The notes: generated from the sequence alone by a model not told the origin. DNA of 35,605 nt from Planctomycetota bacterium (GCA_022564995.1 JADFKK010000042.1:1-35605), one strand, 5' to 3'; shown: positions 1 through 8,419, counted from the stretch's first letter. Made by a program: numbers and translations.

Positions 1-2638
1 GCGGCAAGCCGGTCACGTCGAGATAGACGCGGCGAATAAACTCCGCGTCGGTGCATAACTCCGACGCCATCGTTTTGGTCCGCTTCAACTTCACCGCCAC
101 CAACTCGTCGATGAAGTTGTTCCTCGGCGGGTCTTTCCAAACAAAGCCCGTGCGGTCGCCCATCACGGTCAGCGTCGTGGCGGCGTAACGTCCCTCGAAA
201 CGGGCCAACACCGGCGCTTCGCCGCGCCGCAGCACGCTGAGCAGCCCGGTCTCATCGGCGGTCGCCACTTCAATATCGCCGCTGGAAATGTGGGCCTCGG
301 CCGTTACGTCGCGGGTTGTGCCGTCCGTGTAGGTGGCCATCACGCGGTATTGCTGGCGGCCGACGGTCCGCTGCAAGATGCGGTTCTTGGGTGAGATGTC
401 GATGCTGGCCACCCGCGGCGTGGCCGTGTCGATCTTGGCGCCGTCGGAAATCCACCTGTGAATGATGCGGTAGTAGGCGCTGTCGGGCTGCACGTTCTGC
501 CCGCCTTCGTGCGGCACGCCGGCGGTGGCCTTGAGCAACAGCAGGCTGTTCTGGGGCGAGGCCAGATTGATCCTCCGGGCGCCCAACTCGTCGAACAGTG
601 CCCGCAGTTCGTACACCGGGTCGTTACCGCGCAGCGAGGTGCGCAGCCCGCCCTTGCCTTTTTTCGACCCGTGGCAGGTGCCGGCATTGCAGCCGGCCTT
701 GGCGAAAACCGGCATCACGTCGCGGATGAAGTCGACGTCGTAGGTGGGCGTCATGCCGACCACTTCGATCGTGGCCTTGGCGGTTTTGTCGCCGAGCGAA
801 AATGTGACTTCCGAGCGGCCGTTGACCTTGGCGCTGACCAGCCCGCTGGACGAGACGTCGATCGCGCTGCCGATCACGTCGATCTTGACTTGCCGCGTGA
901 CGTCCTCGACGTGGCCCGAGGCCATGCGTGCGGTGACGATAAACTGGACCGTGTCGAACACGTGGTCGATCTTGTGATGGACCGGCTGCACTTCGAGCGC
1001 GACCAGCTTCTCCTCCTTCGGCAGCGTCTCCGGCGGGCCGCTCGGCTTTTCGACCTTGCTGCGATGCGGCGGCATCTGCATCGTCGCCGGATCGCCCTTC
1101 TTGCTGGCCACGTTCATCATCGAACTGACGGGCACGGGCACGAACTGCTTGGTGATGGAACCGCTCTCGGCGTCGATCAGCCGCACCAGCCCGTCGGTTC
1201 CGGCCGCGGCGACGGTTTTGCCGTCGGCGCTAAAGGCCACGGCGAAGATGCCGGCCTTGGGAATCGCCGTTTCGGCCAGCACTTTGACGCCCTGCGTGCG
1301 ATACTCGGCCAGCTTGGCCTGCTCCTGCGGCGAGCGCTGGTAAGACCGCTTCTTCATGATCGCCAGCAGGTCTTTCGGCAGCCCCGTGTCGAATTCGTAG
1401 GCATACACACGCACCTCGCCGGTCCGGTCGAGGCAACTGCCGGCGACGATTCGCTTGCCGTCGCGGCTGATGGCTACGTCGAAGATGCGGCCCTTCAGCG
1501 GCGGGAAGCGACGGATCAGGTTGGCGTCGTCGCCGATCACCCGTTTGCTGGTGCGAAACACGCGATACAACTTCGGCTCGCCGTCGACCCCGCCGACGAG
1601 AATTTCGTCCTTGGTCGGATGCCGATCGACCGCCGCGACGCCCCCCTTGAGCGCTCCCGGCGTGATCGACGTGATGTTGTCGACAAATCGTTGCGTCGCC
1701 AACTCGTTGAGCTTGACCGAACGGTCGCGCCCGACCGAAATGAGGTGCGTCCCCTTTACTGAGAAGACCGTGTCGAGCACCAGGTCGCTGTGCGCGCCTT
1801 GGTAGAAAACCTCCTTGCCGGTTTCCGCTTCGATCACCCGCACGGTGTTGTCGGCGCAGCCGAAGGAGATCAGCTTCCCGTCGGGCGACCAGTTGGCCCC
1901 GTGAATCGAATCGAAGGTGACACTGTGCGAGAGTTTCAACTGACGCTTCGCCACGTCCCAGACCTGCACCTCACCCATGCGGGCCGGCAATCCTCCGGTC
2001 ACCGCCAGCAATTTGCCGTCCGGCGAAAATCGCACCGACTCGATCCGCTCCGACATGCCGATCAGCCGAGCGACCAGACCCGATCCGTCTGCTTTGTGCA
2101 ACAACACCTCGTGAAAACCGGCCACCGCCAGCAGCTTGCCGTCGGGCGAAAAATCGAGCGACGTGATCACCGGCGGCAGCATGTACACCGGCGGATGTTT
2201 CGCATCGTACCGCAGCTTGGCGCTCTCGGGCGTATCGTCGACGGCGCCTTCGGCGACCCAGCGGGTGACCAGCTCGATCTGCCCCTTGGAGAGCGGGTCT
2301 TTCTCCTTGGGCATTTCCGCCTCACCGCCCTCGGGTATAAGCTGCACCACCAGGCTGCTCTCGCCCGGCTTGAACGGCACGACGGCCGGCTCTTCGCTCT
2401 CGCCGCCGGCCAGCAGCCGCTTGAAGTCGGTCATCACGTATTCGCCCTGGGGCTTGGCCGGCTGATGGCAGCCCTGGCAATGGGCCTGAAACAGCGGCCG
2501 AATCTGCCGGTAGTAGCTGACCTTCTCGTTGGCAGCGGCCACCTTGTCCGTGGGCTCTTCGGCACGAGCGGCGGAACAGAATACTACGAAGGCAAGCAGC
2601 AGAAAAACGGCGCTGCGACCCAGAGACATCGTGCGCAT
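1..2638 (-). CDS. PSCyt1 / WD40 / DUF1549-type planctomycete protein, C-terminus beyond the window
   Basis: This is a reading frame of about 879 codons with no stop, running off the left edge. The start ATG at 2638 follows GAGGAG eight bases upstream and opens a signal peptide (MRTMSLGRSAVFLLLAFVVF). Near residue 55 there is a CQGCH haem motif in a context typical of Planctomycete cytochrome C (PSCyt1). WD40-like blades follow, with repeated SPDGKLLAV-type strands. Further on come an Ig-like (BIG2) stretch and a second cysteine/histidine site, CNAGTCHG. The last visible residues (VYLDVTGLPP) are the start of a DUF1549 domain, so DUF1553 probably follows outside the window. Family members are abundant exported planctomycete proteins; their biochemical role is not established. 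It is transcribed leftward, away from the island. Confidence 0.9.
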   Translation of the reverse strand, partial: MRTMSLGRSAVFLLLAFVVFCSAARAEEPTDKVAAANEKVSYYRQIRPLFQAHCQGCHQPAKPQGEYVMTDFKRLLAGGESEEPAVVPFKPGESSLVVQLIPEGGEAEMPKEKDPLSKGQIELVTRWVAEGAVDDTPESAKLRYDAKHPPVYMLPPVITSLDFSPDGKLLAVAGFHEVLLHKADGSGLVARLIGMSERIESVRFSPDGKLLAVTGGLPARMGEVQVWDVAKRQLKLSHSVTFDSIHGANWSPDGKLISFGCADNTVRVIEAETGKEVFYQGAHSDLVLDTVFSVKGTHLISVGRDRSVKLNELATQRFVDNITSITPGALKGGVAAVDRHPTKDEILVGGVDGEPKLYRVFRTSKRVIGDDANLIRRFPPLKGRIFDVAISRDGKRIVAGSCLDRTGEVRVYAYEFDTGLPKDLLAIMKKRSYQRSPQEQAKLAEYRTQGVKVLAETAIPKAGIFAVAFSADGKTVAAAGTDGLVRLIDAESGSITKQFVPVPVSSMMNVASKKGDPATMQMPPHRSKVEKPSGPPETLPKEEKLVALEVQPVHHKIDHVFDTVQFIVTARMASGHVEDVTRQVKIDVIGSAIDVSSSGLVSAKVNGRSEVTFSLGDKTAKATIEVVGMTPTYDVDFIRDVMPVFAKAGCNAGTCHGSKKGKGGLRTSLRGNDPVYELRALFDELGARRINLASPQNSLLLLKATAGVPHEGGQNVQPDSAYYRIIHRWISDGAKIDTATPRVASIDISPKNRILQRTVGRQQYRVMATYTDGTTRDVTAEAHISSGDIEVATADETGLLSVLRRGEAPVLARFEGRYAATTLTVMGDRTGFVWKDPPRNNFIDELVAVKLKRTKTMASELCTDAEFIRRVYLDVTGLP

Positions 2639-3020
2639 CTTGAGTATCTCCTCATGAGGTTCGAGCGATGCCCGGCGGGAACATTGGGCTTGCGTGGGGT
2701 GGGTGTAGTGGGGTGATGACAGTGGGCGGTCAAGCGCAGCGCGACTGACGGCGCACACTCCACCATCTTCCTCCGGCTGCAACTTTCAGGCCCGAGAGTC
2801 AGGAAGTGCGGAAGAATCCGGTTGTGCAGGATCTAACCGGTTTGCGTGCCCCGGGTTAGGACGATGATGCGGATGTTCAATCGTCACCTCCTCCCCCCAG
2901 GCGGTGATGTGCCCGGCGGACCCACAGCGTGCTCGTGCGACGCATATCGCACACATTGGGCGGGAATGAGAAAGCTCGTCGTGGCCGGCGGAGTAGCACG
3001 AACCGCACGAACCATCCAGA
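2639..3020. other. Intergenic spacer, nothing recognised
   Basis: This 382-base stretch lies between two leftward genes. I see no RNA gene or convincing ORF. It must contain the promoter of the left-edge gene, but I cannot pick out -35/-10 boxes with confidence. A purine-rich GGAGGAGGTG run occurs on the minus strand near 2887-2897 but leads only into a 33-codon frame with poor spacing. Confidence 0.5.
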
Positions 3021-3422
3021 CTACTTCAGAACCCTTCGGTGTAACAGCGAGTAGTATCGAAAACGTGCCGGCATGTGAGACGCGACCGAAGCAATGACCA
3101 TCACGACGGACAGGATCACCACGCGATAATCCCACAATAAGGGAACGATCCCCAGAAGTATCAACTTGAAAAAAACAACAACGCCGCGACCTTGGTAGAA
3201 CCAGCGACAACTCGGATAGGCTTCGATCAAAATCAAACAAACGCCGGTAACAATCGAAAGGTAGAGCCAAATCAAGAGTCGATCCGTGGCGACGTCCAGC
3301 ACGTGTCCACCAAACAAAATCCCCGTGACGCCGATGTGGGCAGTTCGAAACGCAATGTTCCAAGCCCTCGCGTAGGGCAGAACTCGTAGCGGCTCGGGAA
3401 ACAGGATATTGCGTAAGGTCAT
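3021..3422 (-). CDS. Small integral membrane protein, function unknown
   Basis: The protein is 133 aa if the ATG at 3422 is used (MTLRNILFPEPL). A longer frame reaches 3578, but that part overlaps the barrel-gene remnant on the other strand and looks non-coding. I see about four hydrophobic segments: around AHIGVTGILFGGHV, LLIWLYLSIVTGVCLILIEA, VVVFFKLILLGIVPLLW and YRVVILSVVMVIASVAS. The tail is basic (HMPARFRYY..LHRRVLK). There are no cofactor motifs. No clear ribosome-binding site precedes the chosen start, so the start is uncertain. I do not recognise the family. The gene probably stands alone; its 5' end sits beside a truncated gene, which suggests that rearrangement occurred here. Confidence 0.6.
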   Translation of the reverse strand: MTLRNILFPEPLRVLPYARAWNIAFRTAHIGVTGILFGGHVLDVATDRLLIWLYLSIVTGVCLILIEAYPSCRWFYQGRGVVVFFKLILLGIVPLLWDYRVVILSVVMVIASVASHMPARFRYYSLLHRRVLK

Positions 3423-3431
3423 CACAAGCGA

Positions 3432-3788
3432 GTGTTGCCTTCCTTGTTTAACGGCAAGCCAACGTCTGTTTACCGAATCCAAGCCACGCTCTTGTCGGGA
3501 CTGCTGTTTGCCAGCGCCAATAACAACTTCTATGCGGTCATGGAATTCAACTGGTATCACTGGACTCGCTCCGGCCACAGCACGGCGACCGCGGGCCTGG
3601 AAGGCGTCGACCTGCTCAACCTCGGCTCGACCGGCGTGGCGGGCAACGATATCGTCACGGGGGCGGTGGGCATCAAGTGGCTGCGTCGCGAAAACCGCGA
3701 GTTCGGCGTGGCCTTCGAGATGCCCCTCACTCAGCGCCGCGACATCTTTGAGAACCGCCTGACGGCCGATTACATCATACGGTACTAA
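3432..3788 (+). pseudogene. 3' remnant of an outer-membrane beta-barrel gene
   Basis: From about residue 30 the frame reads like the C-terminal strands of a planctomycete outer-membrane protein. Alternating aromatic strands (FYAVMEFNWYHW), GVEG/LGSTGVAGNDIVTGAVG turns, a strand EFGVAFEMPL and a terminal aromatic strand (TADYIIRY) are visible. A whole protein of this kind would be several hundred residues long. Here there is no signal peptide, no ribosome-binding site, and only about 100 residues. The first 30 codons look like unrelated sequence. The most likely explanation is a 5'-truncated gene whose breakpoint lies near 3470-3530. Its stop overlaps the convergent stop of the next gene by a few bases. 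Confidence 0.6.
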
Positions 3789-4393
3789 ATGCCCTGGTCG
3801 TCAGCGCTGGTTTGGGCGTGTAGGTGCAATGCGACAGGGTGCGTGTCCCGCAAGACCCGGTTTGCTTGGGCGACCTGGAGGGGATCACCATGGATCACCA
3901 GCAGTGTCTTGCCCGCTTTCAGCTTCTGCTCGTACCCAGCGAGTCGGTTCGAATGCACTCCCCAACCGAGCATTGCACCTACCAGCGCGCCGACGATGGC
4001 CGAGGTCGCCGCGATCGGTGCCATCAAGACCGCGGTTTGCCCGCTGGAGAACGTCAGCACGCTTGCGCCGGCGACCAGACCGAGAAGTCCGCCGGCGCCG
4101 GCGCCAATCGCGGCGTTTTTTTCCATGTCATCGCCGAACTGCAGTATCCTTGGAACGCACGCCCCCGACCACTCGCAGGAGTCCTTGCCGTGACATGTGG
4201 GCGGACACTCGGCAGGAAGATCGTGGTAACAATGGCTCGCTCCTCCGCCGGCCACTTCCGCAGGGCGCAGGTGAGCCGAAACGAGCGAAACCAGTTTCGC
4301 GGGAAAACCAGAGCGATCCATCTTCTGTATCGCGCTTCGGGCATCGTCAATTTCGCCATACACGGCGACCACGCAGTCGTTAGGGCGGTTCAT
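3785..4393 (-). CDS. Glycine-zipper stress-type membrane protein (general-stress/DUF1269-like)
   Basis: The protein is 202 aa. The start at 4393 is well supported by AAGGAGA seven bases upstream. The N-terminus (CVVAVYGEIDDARSAIQKMDRSGFP) is the alpha/beta repeat seen in general-stress proteins that act on 'slider' membrane anchors. The middle (about residues 90-150) is a glycine- and alanine-rich hairpin of two membrane segments (AAIGAGAGGLLGLVAG and IVGALVGAMLGWGVH). The C-terminal part again resembles the N-terminal fold (GKTLLVIHGDPLQVAQANRVL). A Cys/His-rich stretch (HCYHDLPAECPPTCHGKDSCEWSGAC) between the first two parts is unusual and could bind metal. It lies downstream of the 4694-4716 palindrome on the same strand, with a large dispersed palindrome between. 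Confidence 0.7.
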   Translation of the reverse strand: MNRPNDCVVAVYGEIDDARSAIQKMDRSGFPAKLVSLVSAHLRPAEVAGGGASHCYHDLPAECPPTCHGKDSCEWSGACVPRILQFGDDMEKNAAIGAGAGGLLGLVAGASVLTFSSGQTAVLMAPIAATSAIVGALVGAMLGWGVHSNRLAGYEQKLKAGKTLLVIHGDPLQVAQANRVLRDTHPVALHLHAQTSADDQGI

Positions 4394-4424
4394 TTCGATC
4401 TCTCCTTGTAGGGCGATTATTCAT

Positions 4425-4493
4425 CAGCCGCGGGGCGCTAGCCCCGGTTTGCACAAATCGCGGCAAGAACCGGGGGCTAGCGCCCCGCGGCTG
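4425..4493. repeat. Long dispersed-type palindrome (REP-like)
   Basis: The left arm at 4425-4449 (CAGCCGCGGGGCGCTAGCCCC then GGTT) and the right arm at 4468-4493 are reverse complements apart from one extra G. About 18 bases separate them. The GCGGGGCGCTAGCCCCGG core is of a kind scattered in planctomycete intergenic DNA. It could fold into a stable hairpin and might end transcription from either side. Confidence 0.75.
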
Positions 4494-4693
4494 ATTGACG
4501 CACTGTCATGGTAGCCCACCGCCGAATCGATGACGGGCAGGGGCTCCTGGAACGATCTGCTGTGGGGTGGAGAGCCGGGACAGGCCCGGCGACGGCGGGA
4601 AATGGCCGTGGTTCAACAGACGCGATAACTCGAACCAAGCCGGTGGGACACAAACACTCTCACAATATGCTAGGCAAATCAGGACGCAAATGT

Positions 4694-4716
4694 AAATACA
4701 TCCCCCGGTTGTATTT
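4694..4716. promoter_or_regulatory. Operator-like palindrome, copy 1 (AAATACA-N9-TGTATTT)
   Basis: The site has perfect 7-base inverted arms, AAATACA (4694-4700) and TGTATTT (4710-4716), around a TCCCCCGGT centre. The only other copy I found, at 27400-27422, matches at 21 of 23 positions and lies upstream of the large respiratory operon. This copy lies just past the 3' end of the LuxR-type gene and about 300 bases upstream of the stress-type gene at 4393. Such conservation between unrelated intergenic regions suggests a binding site for a dimeric regulator. The regulator is not identified. Confidence 0.55.
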
Positions 4717-4726
4717 TTGAGATGGC

Positions 4727-5212
4727 TCAGCGGGGAAAGACGCTCACCGGAACCTTTTTGTGGATGTTGTTCATGTGCTTCTTGAGTGTCGCTATGCTGA
4801 TGAAGAGCTTCTTCGCGATTTGGGCGTTGGTGTGGCCTTGAATTACCAGGCGAATGATCTCTTGCTCCCGCTTGGTCAGGTCGTACCGCGAGGCATCCTG
4901 CATGTCCGCCTCGTGACGGTCTTCCAGCGGATAGAGCAGGGTCGTTAGATGTTCGCCGTCGTTAATGAACAGAAAGTCGTAGTACTTTCCCCCAATCAAC
5001 TCGTTCGGATAGTATTGCGTGCCCTCTTCGCGCTCGGGTGCATCAGGGTTAGGCGTGTAGCAGCACATGCAACCTTTTTCGCAGACCGCAGCGGACATAT
5101 TACCGCAGACTGCCAAACAGGCCTCGTTTTGATAGAGCACGCTTCCTTCCCGGTCCTTGACGCACACGCTCAATCTACCCGACTCAAAAAAGCGATCCGC
5201 GATGATCTTCAA
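4727..5212 (-). CDS. LuxR/NarL-type regulator with Cys-rich PAS-like sensor
   Basis: I place the start at a TTG at 5212, because GGAGG lies nine bases upstream; this gives 161 aa. An ATG at 5272 is possible but has no ribosome-binding site. Residues about 12-35 (LSVCVKDREGSVLYQNEACL) look like the first strands of a PAS domain. Seven cysteines at 17, 32, 36, 44, 48, 50 and 51 could hold an iron-sulfur cluster, haem or metal. Residues 112-154 (LTKREQEIIRLVIQGHTNAQIAKKL) are a clear GerE/LuxR helix-turn-helix. There is no phosphoacceptor receiver domain. The domain ends about ten residues early, after KKVPVSVFPR, where relatives continue with KLGVxxR and a last helix, so the 3' end may be truncated. 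Its position beside mobB suggests a redox or metal sensor for this region; that is inference. Confidence 0.75.
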   Translation of the reverse strand: MKIIADRFFESGRLSVCVKDREGSVLYQNEACLAVCGNMSAAVCEKGCMCCYTPNPDAPEREEGTQYYPNELIGGKYYDFLFINDGEHLTTLLYPLEDRHEADMQDASRYDLTKREQEIIRLVIQGHTNAQIAKKLFISIATLKKHMNNIHKKVPVSVFPR

Positions 5213-5482
5213 TTGCCGACTCCTCCATTTAGATTGAGGGGTGAAACCGATCTTGGCTCGCAACGACGGCATTGTAACACGCCGAGCCTTGCGCGAGAAG
5301 CAAGAAGGGCGAAAGAAGCGTTGCCGAGCCAACGATGGCCTGTGTCCGCCTGGAGATGTAGTTTCCGCGAACCAAACCAGATGGTAAAATATCTGAGGTT
5401 GTCGGGCCACGACAAATACGATGGCTCGCTCTTGCCACGGCTGGTTTTTCGTGTGGAGTCTTTAGGTTGGAAAGGCACTTCG

Positions 5483-5983
5483 ATGAAACGCATTCACATT
5501 ATCGGCCGAAAAGACAGCGGCAAGACGACGCTGATCGTCGAGTTAGTGAAGCGTCTCACATCAATGGGCTATCGTGTCGGCACGGTGAAGCACACCCACC
5601 ATCGGCATGAGTTGGACACGCCCGGCAAGGATTCCTTTCGTCACCGCCAGGCGGGTGCCGCTGCTGTAGGGATTCTCTCTCCTGGAATGACCGCCGTCTT
5701 TTGGCCTTCCGATTCGGATCGGTCGGACCAGTACGATCGTCTCTCGATGCTGCTCGCGGATTGCGATCTGGTGGTGGTCGAAGGCGATTCGACAACGGAC
5801 GCCGAGAAGATCGAGGTTTGGCGTGCGGCGACTTCCACCAAGCCACTGGCGACGGATGACCCGTCGATCCTAGCCGTCGTCACCGACGATTCGGTCGAAG
5901 TGCCCGTCCCCCTCTGGCCTCGCTCGGACGTTGCCGGTCTTGCCGCTCGACTGGTTGAGTTGGCTGGCGGTAAGACGGAATGA
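5483..5983 (+). CDS. mobB: Molybdopterin-guanine dinucleotide biosynthesis protein MobB
   Basis: The protein is 166 aa when started at the ATG at 5483, preceded by AAAGG; an upstream in-frame extension belongs to the regulator's intergenic region. It opens with a P-loop (IIGRKDSGKTTL, lysine 14). The MobB signature follows: KHTHH..HELDTPGKDSFRHRQAGA, then LLADCDLVVVEGD. MobB is a cytoplasmic GTP-binding partner of MobA that helps attach GMP to molybdopterin, making the bis-MGD cofactor of DMSO-reductase-family enzymes. The window encodes one such enzyme at 13091-15787, so this gene plausibly supports it. The gene runs divergently from the LuxR-type regulator, with 270 bases between them that must hold both promoters. 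Confidence 0.92.
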   Translation: MKRIHIIGRKDSGKTTLIVELVKRLTSMGYRVGTVKHTHHRHELDTPGKDSFRHRQAGAAAVGILSPGMTAVFWPSDSDRSDQYDRLSMLLADCDLVVVEGDSTTDAEKIEVWRAATSTKPLATDDPSILAVVTDDSVEVPVPLWPRSDVAGLAARLVELAGGKTE

Positions 5984-6229
5984 AGCTCGCCAGTGCAGCG
6001 GGCCAAAGAAGAGCGACGGTGTGATCGCCGTTTAGCGCCCTCATTCGCACGCCGGCACAGATTGGTAGCCAGCAGGCGCGCGATGACGCGCGTTCTGGCA
6101 GCCATCGCACGGCCGTAAACTCTCTCTATTTTGCCTAACCCGAACTCTTGCGGTTGGGCTGATCCGAATGTTGGAAATCCCCCGATATTCCGGCTGGTCC
6201 ACCTATATAACTCGTAGGGAGTTTCACGA

Positions 6230-7912
6230 ATGCACAAGCGATTAGATTCGGTGACATTGGCCATTCTCACGTTCGCGAGCGTGACCATCTTGCTTCTGGG
6301 CGGGGCCCTGGCTTGGGCTCAACGCCCGGCCGCATCAAGGCCTCCCAGCGACAACTTCGGTAACGACGTGTTGAAACCGCGGATCGAGCGGCTTCCTCCT
6401 ACCGAATCGTCGCAGCGACTCCCACCGCGTGCAACGCGGCCGACCACCATCTACGACCGCCACGGCCATCGCCTGGGGACGGTCTTTTTGGACCAGACGC
6501 CCGCAGCCCATTTAGCGCCGTCGTCGCTGGAGGAACTGTTGTTTCAGCCGTTCGACACCGTGGCAGCGCTCGACGCTGACGCAATAACCCGCAGCCAGTT
6601 CTCCCCCACGTATGCGGACGTCGAGCCGTGCGACGATTGCGGTGACTCGCCCTGCACGTGCGAAGACAGCCTGGTCGACAAGGTCGAGGCGATGGTGTCG
6701 TTTTGGGACAAGGTCGACATCAGCGGCCACGTTCGCGTGCGACACGAGACGAGTTGGGATCGCATCAATCGTCCGACGCGAAATCGTGGACGCCTTCGCG
6801 CCCGACTGGCGGCAACTTACAAACCTAATGATGAAATCGAAGCTGGGATCCGCTTTACCACCGGCGATCGCCGCCTCGTGCTGGAGCCGGGAGACCGCAG
6901 CGGATCGGTGTTGTCTTATCAGGACACCGGTGACGTCTTCGACAAGTTCGCATTCAACTTGGACCGCATCTTTATCACGTGGAAACCTGCGGCGATGCCC
7001 AACCTGTTTGTGACGGGAGGCAAGTTCAAGCATCCCGTCAAGCTGAATCCGATCTTGTCTTCGCCGATGGGCTCCCTGGGGTTTGATGAAGCGGTGCATC
7101 CCGAAGGCGTTGCCGGCGGATTCACTTGGGACGACTACCTGGGCATGGACAAGCTGAAGTTCGTCGCCGGCGAGACGGTCGTCTTGGAGCTGGGCAATCA
7201 AGACGAAGCCAGCATGTTCTTTGCGCATGTTTGGGCCGAGAAGCAGATGAGCGAAACATGGAAGCTCGAGGGGGGCGTGACGTGGTACGACTGGCATAAC
7301 CTCAATCCGGACGGAAACACGACGGTGACCCTTACCAACTTCGGAAATGCCACGAATGCGGCTCCGGGCGTGGCGGGAACGCTGGGCGCGCAGATTGGCG
7401 TCGACATGAACGGCGACCCGATCTACGACGGCGTCGCGCGCCGACTTTTTCGATCGCGGTTCAACATCATCAATCCGATGGCCGTCTTGACGTATGACGA
7501 TGGTGATGAATGCTCTGGGCTGCATCCAGTGCAGTTCGTGTACGAGGCCTTTCAGAACACCGAGGCCTTTAGCGACTCCCGTGATTTCGGTTACACCGTC
7601 GGCGTTCAGTATGGACCGGCGGTTACCCGATCTGGCAGGCAGCAGGGAGATTGGAAGGTCTGGTACACCTGGCAGGAAGTGCAGCAGGACAGTGTTCTCA
7701 CGCCGGTTGCTCAGGACGACTTCCAACTGGCGACAAACTTCCGCGGCCACTTCATCGGTCTCGACTACTTCCCCTGGGATCAAGTCGAAGTTCGGTTTTG
7801 GGCTCTCTCCGACGAGCCGATCGTAGTAGACGGTGCGTTTGATGACCCCGACCTGCAACCATTCAAACAACAGCAATGGCGTGGTCGTGTCGATATTACG
7901 GTCTACTTCTAG
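6230..7912 (+). CDS. Putative outer-membrane porin (Porin_5-like)
   Basis: The protein is 560 aa, with GGGAG eight bases before the ATG. An N-terminal hydrophobic segment (about residues 9-31) ending in LAWAQ is a signal peptide. Residues about 35-140 are a proline-rich, low-complexity linker with a Cys-rich patch (PCDDCGDSPCTCEDS). From about residue 155 the sequence alternates polar and aromatic residues as in a beta barrel: KVDISGHVRVRHETSWDR, RARLAATY, EAGIRFTTG, and a final strand RGRVDITVYF ending in Phe. This matches the 'putative porin' group, which often has a periplasmic coiled or extended N-terminal part. It would let a small solute cross the outer membrane, and its position suggests the substrate of the adjacent respiratory system. 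The next gene starts 54 bases downstream. Confidence 0.75.
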   Translation: MHKRLDSVTLAILTFASVTILLLGGALAWAQRPAASRPPSDNFGNDVLKPRIERLPPTESSQRLPPRATRPTTIYDRHGHRLGTVFLDQTPAAHLAPSSLEELLFQPFDTVAALDADAITRSQFSPTYADVEPCDDCGDSPCTCEDSLVDKVEAMVSFWDKVDISGHVRVRHETSWDRINRPTRNRGRLRARLAATYKPNDEIEAGIRFTTGDRRLVLEPGDRSGSVLSYQDTGDVFDKFAFNLDRIFITWKPAAMPNLFVTGGKFKHPVKLNPILSSPMGSLGFDEAVHPEGVAGGFTWDDYLGMDKLKFVAGETVVLELGNQDEASMFFAHVWAEKQMSETWKLEGGVTWYDWHNLNPDGNTTVTLTNFGNATNAAPGVAGTLGAQIGVDMNGDPIYDGVARRLFRSRFNIINPMAVLTYDDGDECSGLHPVQFVYEAFQNTEAFSDSRDFGYTVGVQYGPAVTRSGRQQGDWKVWYTWQEVQQDSVLTPVAQDDFQLATNFRGHFIGLDYFPWDQVEVRFWALSDEPIVVDGAFDDPDLQPFKQQQWRGRVDITVYF

Positions 7913-7966
7913 GGCGTTCAACTACGAACGGCCTTAACAACCGCCACGTTACCGAGGACATCAAAA

Positions 7967-8302
7967 ATGAAGCGGCGAAATACTTTGATCGGGATTTTTC
8001 TGGGCGCGCTGACCCTCGTTACGACCGGCTCGCTTTTCATCTTCCAGGACGGGCGAACTGACGCCAATGCACCGGACCCCCTTTCCCCAGCCGCACAAGC
8101 GGTTGTCCCAACCGACAAGGGCCGCCGGATTGTTCCCCTGGATTCCTATGCCGCTTCTTCCTCGACGGCGCCAGTCCAAGAGGCAGTTGCAGCGACTGTT
8201 CCCAGCAGCCGGATTGTCTCTCTGGATTCCTATAATAAAGCGCACGCCCGGTCTGCCACGATTGCCGGAAAGCCATCGCCCGCGGCTCGATCAAAACGCT
8301 GA
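7967..8302 (+). CDS. Small exported/anchored protein with RIVxLDSY repeats
   Basis: The protein is 111 aa with GAGGA upstream of the ATG. The N-terminus (MKRRNTLIGIFLGALTLVTTGSLFIF) is a signal anchor. The rest is Ala/Ser/Pro-rich and probably disordered. It carries two copies of a short motif, RRIVPLDSY (about residue 52) and SRIVSLDSY (about residue 81). Almost the same string, RRIVALDSY, occurs at residues 2006-2014 of the multicopper oxidase-peroxidase fusion at 18575-26077. I do not recognise a family. It follows the porin on the same strand and probably shares its transcript. It may be a small partner or tether of the respiratory complex, but that rests only on the shared motif. Confidence 0.6.
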   Translation: MKRRNTLIGIFLGALTLVTTGSLFIFQDGRTDANAPDPLSPAAQAVVPTDKGRRIVPLDSYAASSSTAPVQEAVAATVPSSRIVSLDSYNKAHARSATIAGKPSPAARSKR

Positions 8303-8375
8303 ATCGTCATCCGCCGCTCGGATAGTAGCGGAATCGAGACCAGCTTCGGCCAAAGCCACGGTTGCAGAATTCGCC

Positions 8376-8419
8376 CCAAGCGCCTGCCTGCGGGCGGATA
8401 GCCGGCAGGCAGGCCTTGG
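8376..8419. terminator. Hairpin between convergent transcription units
   Basis: CCAAGCGCCTGCCTGC (8376-8391) pairs with GCAGGCAGGCCTTGG (8405-8419), with one bulged base and a 13-base loop. It sits between the rightward porin unit ending at 8302 and the leftward operon ending at 8429, where a bidirectional terminator is expected. There is no strong U-tract. Confidence 0.6.

Larger units (their letters stand above)
4394..4726. other. Intergenic region with two palindromes
   Basis: This 333-base region lies between the stress-type gene and the regulator gene, both on the minus strand. It holds the large palindrome at 4425-4493 and the operator-like palindrome at 4694-4716. The rest, about 4500-4690, shows no gene that I can support. 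Confidence 0.6.

Noticed and set aside
458..1762. 434-codon plus-strand frame in the left-edge gene
   Set aside because: The opposite strand is a coherent PSCyt1/WD40 protein; this frame is rich in Arg/His/Asp as expected for an antisense shadow.
2786..2887. 33-codon GTG-started peptide after a GGAGGAGG run
   Set aside because: The purine run touches the start codon, so spacing is wrong; the composition is low complexity and there is no independent support.
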